From Actinomycetota bacterium (GTDB taxonomy: Bacteria; Actinomycetota; Humimicrobiia; Humimicrobiales; Humimicrobiaceae), in contig PWSB01000092.1 of NCBI GenBank assembly GCA_003563375.1, positions 1 to 7,560 on the forward strand: a stretch of 7,560 nucleotides of DNA, in the 5' to 3' direction. This document shows positions 1 to 6,030 of this stretch, in pieces. Made by a program: the position numbers and the translations under genes. Position 1 is the first letter of the stretch. Each line of letters opens with the position of its first letter. The notes under the pieces are model-generated. The model did not search any database, was not told the origin of the DNA, and was given only the letters and a program-made list of their open reading frames with translations.

Positions 1-828
1 ATGGGAATAGTGCATAGCGGGGGCGGCTTAGGAGGTTTTTTAGGGGCTTCCATATTGCCTTTTGTAGGAGAGATCCTGGGCTGGAGGACCGCCCTCATAT
101 TCGGAAGTATCTTTGCTATACTGGTCGCAGCCATAATTTTTAAATTTTATCGTCCAAAAATTGTTCCGGATGGAGCAGGCGAGAGTTTCGAGGACCAGCC
201 TACCTTAAAGCAGGACCTTATTTTTTTGCTGAAAAACCGGTATCTTGTATGGGTCTGTTTTATGGGAGTGGTCTTTGGGATGAGCACATCTGCTGTGGGA
301 GGCCATTTTCCATTATACCTTACCCAGGACCTAGGGTTTAGCCCTGCCTTTGCGGGTTTGGGGCTTGGCGTTTTCCATATCGGAGGAGTCATAGGCCAAC
401 CTGTCATGGGCTTGTTAAATGAGAGGTTATTGCACAATGACAGCCGGAAGAGCCTGTTTATTTTAGGTTTGTTCATCTCGGGTTTTGCATTTTTCCTGGG
501 CCTTGTGGTAAGCAATTTTTATTTTCCCCCTTATGCCATCATAATTTTTTCTTTTTTGATGGGTTTTTTCACCATGGGCATAATAGCCATTTATTTTACC
601 GCTGTGACCGGGCTGGTCTCCGCCAGGCATATAGGGATAGCTACAGGGATAGCCCTTATCTTTATACGGATAAGTGTAGTGCTTACCCCAGCACTGTTCG
701 GGTTGGTCGCTGACATAAGCAGTGAATATGCAGAAAGCTGGATTATTCTGGGTGCCGCTTCACTCCTGTTTACGGCATCTTTCTTTTATTTCAGCAGAAA
801 ATACATCAGCCAATCCAATTTGGGGTAG
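1..828 (+). CDS. Major facilitator superfamily (MFS) transporter, 5'-truncated by the window edge
   Basis: This is an inner-membrane secondary transporter of the MFS; the substrate cannot be read from the sequence. The 275 visible residues hold about eight hydrophobic segments. Residues 2-24 and 30-49 look like TM5 and TM6, with the Gly-rich SGGGLGGFLG stretch and the GWRTALIFG turn typical between these helices. Residues 50-75 form the polar central loop. Six further segments lie at about 82-105, 115-138, 151-171, 177-203, 211-238 and 245-266 and match TM7-TM12. The GQPVMGLLNERL sequence at 132-143 sits where the second half-repeat has its loop 8-9 motif A. A full MFS protein has about 400 residues and 12 helices, so TM1-TM4 are missing and the ATG at base 1 is almost certainly an internal Met. 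The stop codon is at 826-828. It is followed by 113 bases of AT-rich spacer, so it probably does not belong to the next gene's transcript. Confidence 0.85.
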   Translation: MGIVHSGGGLGGFLGASILPFVGEILGWRTALIFGSIFAILVAAIIFKFYRPKIVPDGAGESFEDQPTLKQDLIFLLKNRYLVWVCFMGVVFGMSTSAVGGHFPLYLTQDLGFSPAFAGLGLGVFHIGGVIGQPVMGLLNERLLHNDSRKSLFILGLFISGFAFFLGLVVSNFYFPPYAIIIFSFLMGFFTMGIIAIYFTAVTGLVSARHIGIATGIALIFIRISVVLTPALFGLVADISSEYAESWIILGAASLLFTASFFYFSRKYISQSNLG

Positions 829-880
829 GCAGTAAATATTTTGGCCGGAAATATATATCTGTGTCTAGACCTTTATTTTA

Positions 881-908
881 TTGAAAATTATAAAAATGCT
901 GTTATTAT
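881..908 (+). promoter_or_regulatory. Putative sigma-70 promoter of the lipoprotein gene
   Basis: A -35 box TTGAAA (881-886), a 16-base spacer and a -10 box TATTAT (903-908) lie 33 bases before the ATG at 942. The boxes, the spacing and the flanking TTTTATTGAAAATT are the same as in the promoter upstream of the tRNA genes (5014-5046). The AT-rich background lowers certainty. Confidence 0.45.
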
Positions 909-941
909 TAAAAAACTAAAAAATCTGTTAACTTATTAAAG

Positions 942-1901
942 ATGAAAAAGATAACCATAATAATTTTAGCCGTAATTTTGATTACTGCTCTTGGATGCAG
1001 GACGGCAAAAAGTTCGGCCCCCCAGGCTTACGACAATGCAGTGGTTGAGGCCCAAAAGGGAAACCTACCCCCGCCTCCTCCCCCTCTGGATGAGATAATC
1101 GACCCTGAGGAGCCCGAAGAGGACACCACTATGCGCATAGGGGCAAGCGGAGTGGGTAAATGGGGCCTTGCTTTTACGGGCAAGGAAGCTGTCGCGGAGA
1201 TAAGACATGTAATGGACAGGCAGGATTACTTCTGGGAAGCAGTGGATATAGCCCTGGAAAACGACATATACATAATTGCAAATATAGATAACTGGACCTT
1301 TGACGGGAGGCTGGATCCTGATGAGCAGGAATGGAGGGAGAGGGTGGAAAGCCTGGTAACAGACCTCGAAAGAAGGGGAGCAAACAAACAAAATGCCAGG
1401 ATCACCATAGAAAATGAGCCCATGAAATATATTAGCAGGGAACAATACATATGGCTGGTCAACATAGCTTATGACCAGATAGACCAAAGGTTCTATATGG
1501 GCGCAGGAAATGAAGAATATGATCTTGCAAAGCAAAGGGGTAATATGTATGAATACCTTTGCGAGAATGCAGATTTTGATATCCTGGATACCCACTGGCA
1601 AGCCTCCTTTGCCACACCTGGGGATATAGAGAATAAGGCTAATTGGTTCAGGGACCTTGCTGACAGGCATGATAAAAGGCTCAGTGTCACAGAAGCAAAC
1701 TGGTATGACATAGCTACTCCAGAGGGATATGACCTTCTGATTCAAACGATGACCAAAGCAGAGGAGCTGGGAAGCGAAGATTTTTGTGTCGTATTTACAA
1801 GCCTGGATGACCAGCCACAGTATGAGTGGCTGGCATTTATATACAACGGGGAGGTCAGGAACCAGCAGCACTGGGATGATTTCCTCAGCCGGATTGAATG
1901 A
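942..1901 (+). CDS. Putative lipoprotein with a clan GH-A glycoside-hydrolase-like domain
   Basis: This is a 319-residue predicted surface lipoprotein. Residues 1-18 form a signal peptide (MKK, then a hydrophobic run ending TALG), and Cys19 would be the lipidated residue. A Pro/acidic linker follows, with six prolines at 43-48 and a DPEEPEED segment at 54-61. The remaining 255 residues look like a compact TIM-barrel hydrolase. A first-strand-like MRIGASGVGKWGL is at 64-76. ITIENEP at 154-160 has the Asn158-Glu159 pair expected for the acid/base at the end of strand 4. DTHWQ at 216-220 and LSVTEANW at 247-254 follow, with Glu251 placed like the strand-7 nucleophile. These signatures are characteristic of clan GH-A; the GH family and substrate are not identifiable by eye. 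It would act outside the membrane on a glycan. The start is set by the signal peptide, although the ribosome-binding site (TTAAAG just before ATG) is weak. It appears monocistronic. Confidence 0.75.
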   Translation: MKKITIIILAVILITALGCRTAKSSAPQAYDNAVVEAQKGNLPPPPPPLDEIIDPEEPEEDTTMRIGASGVGKWGLAFTGKEAVAEIRHVMDRQDYFWEAVDIALENDIYIIANIDNWTFDGRLDPDEQEWRERVESLVTDLERRGANKQNARITIENEPMKYISREQYIWLVNIAYDQIDQRFYMGAGNEEYDLAKQRGNMYEYLCENADFDILDTHWQASFATPGDIENKANWFRDLADRHDKRLSVTEANWYDIATPEGYDLLIQTMTKAEELGSEDFCVVFTSLDDQPQYEWLAFIYNGEVRNQQHWDDFLSRIE

Positions 1902-1956
1902 TTTCCTTTTTTATCCGCATTTAATAGAAATTCTATATCCATCAAATTATTAGTAC

Positions 1957-1985
1957 TTAAAATTTTTTCTTTTTTAAATTATAAT
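1957..1985 (+). promoter_or_regulatory. Putative sigma-70 promoter of the methyltransferase gene
   Basis: A -10 box TATAAT (1980-1985, consensus) is preceded after 17 bases by TTAAAA (1957-1962, four of six matches to TTGACA). Transcription would start near 1992, about 20 bases before the ATG at 2012. AAGGA at 2001-2005 is the ribosome-binding site. The region is very AT-rich, so chance matches are likely. Confidence 0.45.
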
Positions 1986-2011
1986 TACAAAAATTTGAGT
2001 AAGGATAAAAG

Positions 2012-2806
2012 ATGCTTGAACATAAAATACTTTACAATTCAATGGAGATCTCTAATGACTACGGCAGGAGAGACTATATAGAAGCTCCCGAGAAGGCAAT
2101 AATGGAAAAGCTTTCCGGCTGGCTTCCTGCAGCAGGGATGCTTGACATGGGAGTCGGTGGAGGAAGGACTACCAAATATTTCGCTCCGCTGGCTGGCCGA
2201 TATACAGGGGCTGACTATGCTCCCAGCATGATAAATATCTGCAGGGCAAAATATGGTAGCCTATATCCTTTTACAGAATGCGATGCAAGGAAGATGGACC
2301 GTTTTAGAGACAGCAGTTTCGATTTTGTGCTGTTTAGCTACAATGGGATAGACAGTTTCAGCCACACCGACCGCATGACAGCTTTAAAAGAAATCGCCAG
2401 GGTATTGAGGACCGGCGGCTATTTTGCTTTTTCCAGCCATAACCTGAATTGGTCAATGCTGCCTGACCTGTTTAGGCTAAAAGGGCCGGATGAAGATAAA
2501 CACAAGAGTGTTGCTTTTTATGCCAGGCAGGGGTTTAAAAACCTGCGTTTAAGTTATTTAAACAAGAGCCTGCTTATGGGTAACCTTATCGAGCGCCTCA
2601 AAAAAAATGAGAGGGGCTGCCTGTATGATAATTCACTCAACGGTAAGGCCAGCATATATTATATAACATCAAGGGAACAGAAAAGACAGCTCCATAAAAA
2701 CGGGTTTAGGGATATAATGACTTTTGGAAGATGTGGCAGGGAGTCAGGCAAAGAAGACGAGCTAAACAGGGGGGCATGGATATATTATCTTTGCAGGAAA
2801 AGATAA
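2012..2806 (+). CDS. Class I SAM-dependent methyltransferase, substrate unknown
   Basis: This is a 264-residue cytoplasmic methyltransferase with the Rossmann-like SAM fold in residues 1-145. Motif I is LDMGVGGGRTT at 44-54, a slightly altered form of the usual LDxGxGxG. GADYAPSMI at 67-75 places Asp68 to hold the SAM ribose. CDARKM at 90-95 is the adenine-binding region. FDFVLFSYNGIDSF at 103-116 is motif IV, and LKEIARVLRTGGYFAFSSHN at 125-144 is the usual post-IV helix and strand. The C-terminal 120 residues, including the YYITSREQKRQLHKNGF stretch near 216-232, are probably the substrate-specific part. The family resembles Methyltransf_11/25, in which small molecules, sugars and lipids are all possible acceptors. 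Base 2012 is supported by AAGGA seven bases upstream. The spacers on either side (110 and 69 bases) each hold a promoter-like sequence, so it is probably transcribed alone. Confidence 0.85.
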   Translation: MLEHKILYNSMEISNDYGRRDYIEAPEKAIMEKLSGWLPAAGMLDMGVGGGRTTKYFAPLAGRYTGADYAPSMINICRAKYGSLYPFTECDARKMDRFRDSSFDFVLFSYNGIDSFSHTDRMTALKEIARVLRTGGYFAFSSHNLNWSMLPDLFRLKGPDEDKHKSVAFYARQGFKNLRLSYLNKSLLMGNLIERLKKNERGCLYDNSLNGKASIYYITSREQKRQLHKNGFRDIMTFGRCGRESGKEDELNRGAWIYYLCRKR

Positions 2807-2812
2807 CTCTAT

Positions 2813-2841
2813 TTTACCCGTTTCAGTTTTAATTATATAAT
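2813..2841 (+). promoter_or_regulatory. Putative promoter of the murI-rph-rdgB operon
   Basis: TTTACC (2813-2818), a 17-base spacer and the consensus -10 TATAAT (2836-2841) lie upstream of murI. Transcription would start near 2848, before the ribosome-binding site at 2865-2870. The -35 box matches consensus at four of six positions. Confidence 0.45.
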
Positions 2842-2864
2842 ATTATTTTGGGCAAAAATATTGT

Positions 2865-2870
2865 AAGGAG
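2865..2870 (+). promoter_or_regulatory. Ribosome-binding site AAGGAG fixing the TTG start of murI
   Basis: AAGGAG is the best Shine-Dalgarno match in this stretch. It lies five bases before TTG at 2876. No ATG or GTG lies between it and the conserved PIGVFDSG N-terminus, so it decides the non-ATG start. Confidence 0.75.
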
Positions 2871-2875
2871 CATCT

Positions 2876-3679
2876 TTGGACACTAGGCCTATAGGGGTAT
2901 TCGATTCAGGGCTTGGAGGGCTTACCGTACTCAGGGAGATCATGAAGGCTGTTCCCGATGAAGACATAATCTATTTTGGAGATACAGCCAGGGTCCCTTA
3001 CGGCCCCAGGGACCTGGAAGAAGTAAGAAGATTTGTATTTAGGATAACCAGGTTTCTATTTGAAAAGCATGTAAAACTAATTGTAATCGCCTGCAATACT
3101 TCTACGGCAGCTGCACTTTCGGACCTGGACCAAAAATACGGGATACCCGTGATAGGTGTAATAGAACCGGGAGCCAGGACCGCTGTCTGCAATACAGCCA
3201 ATAAAAGGGTGGGCGTGATCGCTACAGAAGGCACGGTAGATAGCAGGGCTTATGATAAAGCTATATCTGAGCTCGACGGCAGCATAAAAGTGTATTCAGT
3301 TGCTGCTCCCAAATTGGTAGAGTATGTGGAAAAAGGGATATTGGACGGCGGAGAGCTTGACAGAGCCATCTGCAGCTACATAAACCCTCTGCTGCAGAAA
3401 AATATTGATGCCCTTATCATGGGCTGCACGCACTTTCCTTTGATAGAAAAAAATATAACCTCTTGCTCCGGAAATAATATAAAAGTGATAAGCTCTGCTG
3501 TAGAAACAGCTATAGATGTAAAAAAAATATTAAAAGAAAAAGGTATAGAGGCCCCTAAGGGGAGAAAACCTTCCCGGATTTTCTATGAGACCGGTCTGGC
3601 AAGCCATTTCTTTGAGGTAGGGAGAATGTTTTTGGGTGAAGAGATCACAGGTGTGGTGAGCATCGATTTAAAACTATGA
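2876..3679 (+). CDS. murI: Glutamate racemase
   Basis: MurI interconverts L- and D-glutamate in the cytoplasm, supplying D-Glu for the peptidoglycan stem peptide. At 267 residues it has the usual family length. The N-terminal PIGVFDSGLGGLTVLRE (5-21) contains the active-site Asp10-Ser11. YFGDTARVPYGPR at 33-45 and IACNTSTAAAL at 71-81 follow, the latter giving catalytic Cys73. ATEGTVDSRAY is at 116-126 and LVEYVEKG at 147-154. IMGCTHFPLI at 181-190 gives the second catalytic Cys184 and the neighbouring His186. ISSAVETA at 205-212 completes the family pattern, so both active-site cysteines are present and the enzyme should be functional. The start is a TTG, supported by AAGGAG five bases upstream and by the position of the first conserved motif. 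It is first in an operon with rph (18-base gap) and rdgB. D-Glu synthesis points to an organism with a peptidoglycan wall. Confidence 0.96.
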   Translation: MDTRPIGVFDSGLGGLTVLREIMKAVPDEDIIYFGDTARVPYGPRDLEEVRRFVFRITRFLFEKHVKLIVIACNTSTAAALSDLDQKYGIPVIGVIEPGARTAVCNTANKRVGVIATEGTVDSRAYDKAISELDGSIKVYSVAAPKLVEYVEKGILDGGELDRAICSYINPLLQKNIDALIMGCTHFPLIEKNITSCSGNNIKVISSAVETAIDVKKILKEKGIEAPKGRKPSRIFYETGLASHFFEVGRMFLGEEITGVVSIDLKL

Positions 3680-3697
3680 CTTTGAAAGGGTGTTTTT

Positions 3698-4426
3698 ATG
3701 GCTGAAAGGATAGACGGAAGAAAACCGGACCAGATAAGGGAAATAAAGATCAACAGAAATTACATCTCGCATTCCGAAGGGTCAGTCTTTATAGAAATGG
3801 GCAACACCAGGGTAGTATGTACAGCAACCATGGAGGAGAAAGTTCCTATGTTTTTAAGGGGCAGAGGCAAGGGATGGGTAACAGCTGAATATGATATGAT
3901 ACCTGCTTCATCACCGCAGAGGATCATAAGGCCGCAGTCCATGGGAAAGATAAGCGGAAGGACATATGAGATCCAGAGGCTTATAGGTAGGTCCCTGAGG
4001 GCTGCAGTGGATCTGAATAAGCTTGGGGAGAGGACCATATGGGTGGACTGTGATGTAATAGAGGCTGATGGGGGCACCAGGACAGCATCCATAACCGGAA
4101 GCTTTATTGCCCTTTTTGACTGCCTCCATTCTCTTGTTGAAAGAAAGTTGTTAAAAGAACTTCCTATTGAAAGTTTTATTGCTGCCATAAGCGTGGGTAT
4201 GGTAAGAGATGAGATACTGGTGGACCTTTGTTTTGAAGAAGATTCTACAGCGGATGTTGACATGAACGTGGTCATGGATTCAAAGGATAGGCTCATAGAG
4301 GTGCAGTCTACAGCAGAAGGAAACCCTTTTAGCAGAAAAGATTTTGATACCATGCTCCAAAAAGCAATGGATGCCATATCTGATTTGATAAGCATGCAAA
4401 TGAAAGTTTTAAGCGAAGGGATATAA
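3698..4426 (+). CDS. rph: Ribonuclease PH (tRNA nucleotidyltransferase)
   Basis: RNase PH is a phosphate-dependent 3'-5' exoribonuclease that trims tRNA precursor 3' ends, acting as a ring-shaped hexamer. The 242 residues match the usual bacterial length and all family blocks are present in order. IDGRKPDQIREI at 5-16, GSVFIEMGNTRVVCTATMEE at 28-47 and RGRGKGWVTAEYDMIPASS at 54-72 are followed by ISGRTYEIQRLIGRSLRA at 85-102. The phosphate-binding GGTRTASITG is at 125-134. The acidic catalytic stretch EDSTADVDMN is at 181-190, and EVQSTAEGNPFSR is at 201-213. The ATG follows AAAGGG (3685-3690) by seven bases. The gene lies 18 bases after murI and six before rdgB, so all three are probably cotranscribed. 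Both encoded tRNAs just downstream already carry CCA, which RNase PH processing would leave intact. Confidence 0.97.
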   Translation: MAERIDGRKPDQIREIKINRNYISHSEGSVFIEMGNTRVVCTATMEEKVPMFLRGRGKGWVTAEYDMIPASSPQRIIRPQSMGKISGRTYEIQRLIGRSLRAAVDLNKLGERTIWVDCDVIEADGGTRTASITGSFIALFDCLHSLVERKLLKELPIESFIAAISVGMVRDEILVDLCFEEDSTADVDMNVVMDSKDRLIEVQSTAEGNPFSRKDFDTMLQKAMDAISDLISMQMKVLSEGI

Positions 4427-4432
4427 ACTGGT

Positions 4433-5032
4433 ATGCTGGAAATAGTCATAGCCTCCTGCAATGATGGAAAGATAGAAGAGATAAAAAACTACTCGGATCA
4501 TCTTAACAGCAAGATAAACTGGTTGACTTATAAGCAGGTTGAAGGTTTTCCTGAAGTCGAAGAGGCAGGGTCTACTTTTTTAGAGAATGCAAAGATCAAA
4601 GCTTCAGCTATTGCCGAATATACCAAAAAGATGGTGATTGCTGATGATTCAGGGTTGGAAGTAGACTGGCTGGGGGGAAAACCGGGGATCTATTCTTCAC
4701 GGTATGCAGGCAAAAGTGCAAGCGATTATGATAACCGGAAAAAACTTATCCAAAACCTAAAAGACGCCCCTTACAGTAAAAGATCTGCAAGGTTTATTTG
4801 CAGCCTGGTGCTTTGGGACCCTAAAAAGGGCATGATATTTAAAACCTCGGGGGTTTGTGAAGGAAGAATAGGCTATACCGAAAAGGGAACCGGGGGCTTC
4901 GGTTATGATCCCCTGTTTACCCCTGAAGGATACGACAGGACCATGGCCCAGCTCCAGCCTGATGAAAAAAACAGGATCAGCCACAGGGGCAAGGCTTTGG
5001 CGGCCTTTTGCCGTTTTATTGAAAATTTTTAA
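4433..5032 (+). CDS. rdgB: XTP/dITP diphosphatase (RdgB/HAM1 family)
   Basis: This enzyme hydrolyses non-canonical purine triphosphates (dITP, ITP, XTP) to monophosphates plus pyrophosphate, keeping deaminated bases out of DNA and RNA. The 199 residues match the family (about 195-205). The N-terminal IVIASCNDGKIEEI (4-17) is the substrate-binding SxNxGK block, with Cys in place of the more common Gly or Thr next to Asn10. STFLENAKIKA is at 47-57. ADDSGLEVDWLGGKPGIYSSRYAG at 70-93 contains the general-base Asp pair 71-72. GGFGYDPLF at 154-162 and RISHRGKALA at 181-190 close the active site. All expected motifs are intact. The start ATG is six bases after the rph stop. The closest purine-rich sequence, GCGAAGGG at 4413-4420, is 12 bases away, so ribosomes may arrive by coupling from rph. 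The 3' end contains the promoter for the tRNA genes. Confidence 0.96.
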   Translation: MLEIVIASCNDGKIEEIKNYSDHLNSKINWLTYKQVEGFPEVEEAGSTFLENAKIKASAIAEYTKKMVIADDSGLEVDWLGGKPGIYSSRYAGKSASDYDNRKKLIQNLKDAPYSKRSARFICSLVLWDPKKGMIFKTSGVCEGRIGYTEKGTGGFGYDPLFTPEGYDRTMAQLQPDEKNRISHRGKALAAFCRFIENF

Positions 5033-5046
5033 ATTTATGCTATTAT
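5019..5046 (+). promoter_or_regulatory. Putative promoter of the tRNA-Pro/tRNA-Gly genes, overlapping the end of rdgB
   Basis: TTGAAA (5019-5024), a 16-base spacer and TATTAT (5041-5046) would start transcription near 5053, about ten bases before tRNA-Pro. The -35 box lies inside the last codons of rdgB, giving the tRNAs a promoter of their own as well as readthrough from the operon. Confidence 0.55.
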
Positions 5047-5062
5047 ACCTTTTGTTGTGTAT

Positions 5063-5141
5063 CGGGATGTGGCGCAGTTTGGCTTAGCGCACCTGCTTTG
5101 GGAGCAGGGGGTCGGAGGTTCAAATCCTCTCATCCCGACCA
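5063..5141 (+). tRNA. tRNA-Pro, anticodon UGG
   Basis: A complete cloverleaf can be folded by hand. The acceptor stem CGGGATG (5063-5069) pairs with CATCCCG (5131-5137). The D stem is GCGC/GCGC. The anticodon stem CCTGC/GCAGG encloses the loop TTTGGGA, with anticodon TGG at 5099-5101. The T arm is GGAGG-TTCAAAT-CCTCT, containing one G-T wobble. A discriminator A5138 is followed by an encoded CCA (5139-5141). The anticodon UGG reads proline codons CCN. It is separated from tRNA-Gly by only five bases, so both are presumably cut from one transcript. Confidence 0.97.
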
Positions 5142-5146
5142 TTTTA

Positions 5147-5223
5147 GCGGGAATAGCTCAGTTGGCTAGAGCATCAGCCTTCCAAGCTGAGGGTCGCGGG
5201 TTCGAATCCCGTTTCCCGCTCCA
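5147..5223 (+). tRNA. tRNA-Gly, anticodon UCC
   Basis: The acceptor stem GCGGGAA (5147-5153) pairs with TTCCCGC (5213-5219). The D stem is GCTC/GAGC. The anticodon stem TCAGC/GCTGA (5174-5178 and 5186-5190) encloses CTTCCAA, with anticodon TCC at 5181-5183. The T arm is CGGG-TTCGAAT-CCCG. Discriminator T5220 is followed by an encoded CCA (5221-5223). The molecule reads GGA/GGG glycine codons. Its 3' end is intact, and the recombinase relic just downstream suggests that this half of the gene served as an integration site. Confidence 0.97.
5204..5223 (+). other. Presumed attachment site (att half) in the 3' end of tRNA-Gly
   Basis: Tyrosine recombinases of genomic islands commonly integrate into the T-arm and acceptor 3' end of a tRNA gene and leave that end intact. 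The relic of such an enzyme starts 75 bases downstream, with its 3' end facing the tRNA. No second copy of this 20-base segment was found in the window, so the other junction lies outside or has been lost. This is inferred from position only. Confidence 0.35.
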
Positions 5224-5280
5224 TTTCTCCCACTGTAACGGAGGTTTCTGGATTTATGGAGGAGTTTTCAATTTGAGGTG

Positions 5281-5299
5281 GTGTCCATATAGTGTCCAT
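5281..5299 (+). repeat. Direct repeat GTGTCCAT x2, possible recombinase arm-type site
   Basis: GTGTCCAT occurs at 5281-5288 and again at 5292-5299, an 11-base period of about one helical turn. It sits between the tRNA 3' end and the recombinase relic, where arm-type binding sites of an integrase would be expected. The second copy overlaps the TGA stop of the relic. The function is inferred. Confidence 0.4.
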
Positions 5300-5409
5300 C
5301 ACATGTCAAGTTTCTCTACTGAATCCTGCAGATGACCCGGGGAGAGATGGGAATATCTCATGGTCATCTTAATATTTTTATGGCCCATTAGCTGCTGGTA
5401 GCAGATGAG
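5299..5409 (-). pseudogene. Tyrosine recombinase/phage integrase, C-terminal relic
   Basis: Read on the minus strand from 5409 to the TGA at 5301-5299, 36 codons give a typical integrase C-terminus. It contains QLMGHKNIKMTMRYSHLSP and then HLQDSVEKLDM and stop. GHK is the conserved box III histidine region, and RYSH holds the Tyr nucleophile; this pattern is highly specific for XerC/D-type phage and island integrases. An in-frame TAG at 5412-5410 cuts the frame immediately upstream. Neither the expected HxLRHT box nor any N-terminal domain is recognisable on the minus strand up to about 5700. A full enzyme has about 300-400 residues, so roughly 90% is missing. The 3' end lies 75 bases from tRNA-Gly. 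It is therefore a non-functional scar of an element once integrated at that tRNA. The fragment identity is confident; when and how the rest was lost cannot be seen. Confidence 0.85.
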
Positions 5410-5528
5410 CTAGGGGACTATAATTGCAGAAATTCCAATGTGCAACCATTACAAACAATTTCTGTTATATGACAAAGATATTGCACCCCTAAGTATTTAT
5501 ATTATTTAGTTCCTTTGAAAATAAAAAT

Positions 5529-5708
5529 GTGCAAGCTGAACTCCGGGTGATTCCTCCCAGTAAAACCAGGTCAGAGGTTCATGACAGACGGGTTATGACC
5601 CAAGGCAAAATTTATAACCTTCCTTCTGTTGAATTCCTGCAAAGAGGCCAGTTTAGCGAAATAAAGGAAACTAAAAATAAACCTCCATTTGAAAAATGGT
5701 GGAAATGA
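5529..5708 (+). CDS. Unidentified 59-residue reading frame, possible gene fragment
   Basis: From GTG at 5529 to TGA at 5706-5708 there is an open frame of 59 residues. The frame is open for about 11 further codons upstream, with no better start. An internal ATG at 5595 would leave 37 residues. The protein is hydrophilic and fairly well mixed (central IYNLPSVEFLQRGQFSEI, ending in KPPFEKWWK), with none of the low-complexity character of a frame in random AT-rich DNA. I do not recognise its family. No ribosome-binding site precedes either start. It lies in the degenerate stretch beside the integrase relic, so it is more likely the 3' remnant of an element gene than an intact small protein. Confidence 0.25.
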   Translation: MQAELRVIPPSKTRSEVHDRRVMTQGKIYNLPSVEFLQRGQFSEIKETKNKPPFEKWWK

Positions 5709-6030
5709 AAGTTTAGATATAATTACTGATTGGAATAGAATTGAGCAATTAAAAAACAATTATATTTAATCAAATGATTGTCTTTTTTCGTTTGTGCTCT
5801 GGTATTATTATTTAACATTGTCCATGTGCCAAAGACCGAGCGTTTCTTCTGACAGATAGCAATAGGATGGGTATTGGCTTTGTGTGCACATCAGTGTATG
5901 GTTAGTTTTTGAGCGGGGTGCAATTGATAAATTAGATATCATTTACAACTTTGCTTTACCTCAGTGGACAATAATTTGGTTTTATCGTTCATTTAAGAAT
6001 GCTGATACACCACTACTAATTAAATTCTTA
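5709..6030. other. Gene-free AT-rich stretch between the integration scar and arsM
   Basis: No coding region is supported on either strand here. A forward GTG frame runs from 5884 into the 3' end of arsM but lacks a ribosome-binding site and recognisable motifs. AATCA-AA-TGATT at about 5769-5780 followed by TTTTTT is a very weak hairpin/T-run. No GC-rich terminator for arsM is visible on the minus strand. With the segment from 5413, this forms about 600 bases of probable degenerated mobile DNA. Confidence 0.5.

Noticed and set aside
1065..1871. A long minus-strand frame antisense to the lipoprotein gene
   Set aside because: It lacks a ribosome-binding site and known motifs, and its openness follows from the codon bias of the plus-strand gene, whose signal peptide and catalytic motifs are clear.
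1923..1937. A palindrome ATAGAA-A-TTCTAT after the lipoprotein gene as a terminator
   Set aside because: It is AT-only with a one-base loop, so it would not form a stable terminator hairpin.
3760..4461. A 233-codon minus-strand frame antisense to rph
   Set aside because: The plus strand encodes complete RNase PH with all its motifs; the antisense frame is a shadow.
5204..5223. A second attachment site (attR) within the window
   Set aside because: No repeat of the tRNA-Gly 3' end was found between 5224 and 7560, so island boundaries cannot be set from this window.
5057..5335. A 92-codon forward reading frame across both tRNAs
   Set aside because: It overlaps two complete tRNA genes, and its sequence is explained by them and by the region antisense to the integrase relic.
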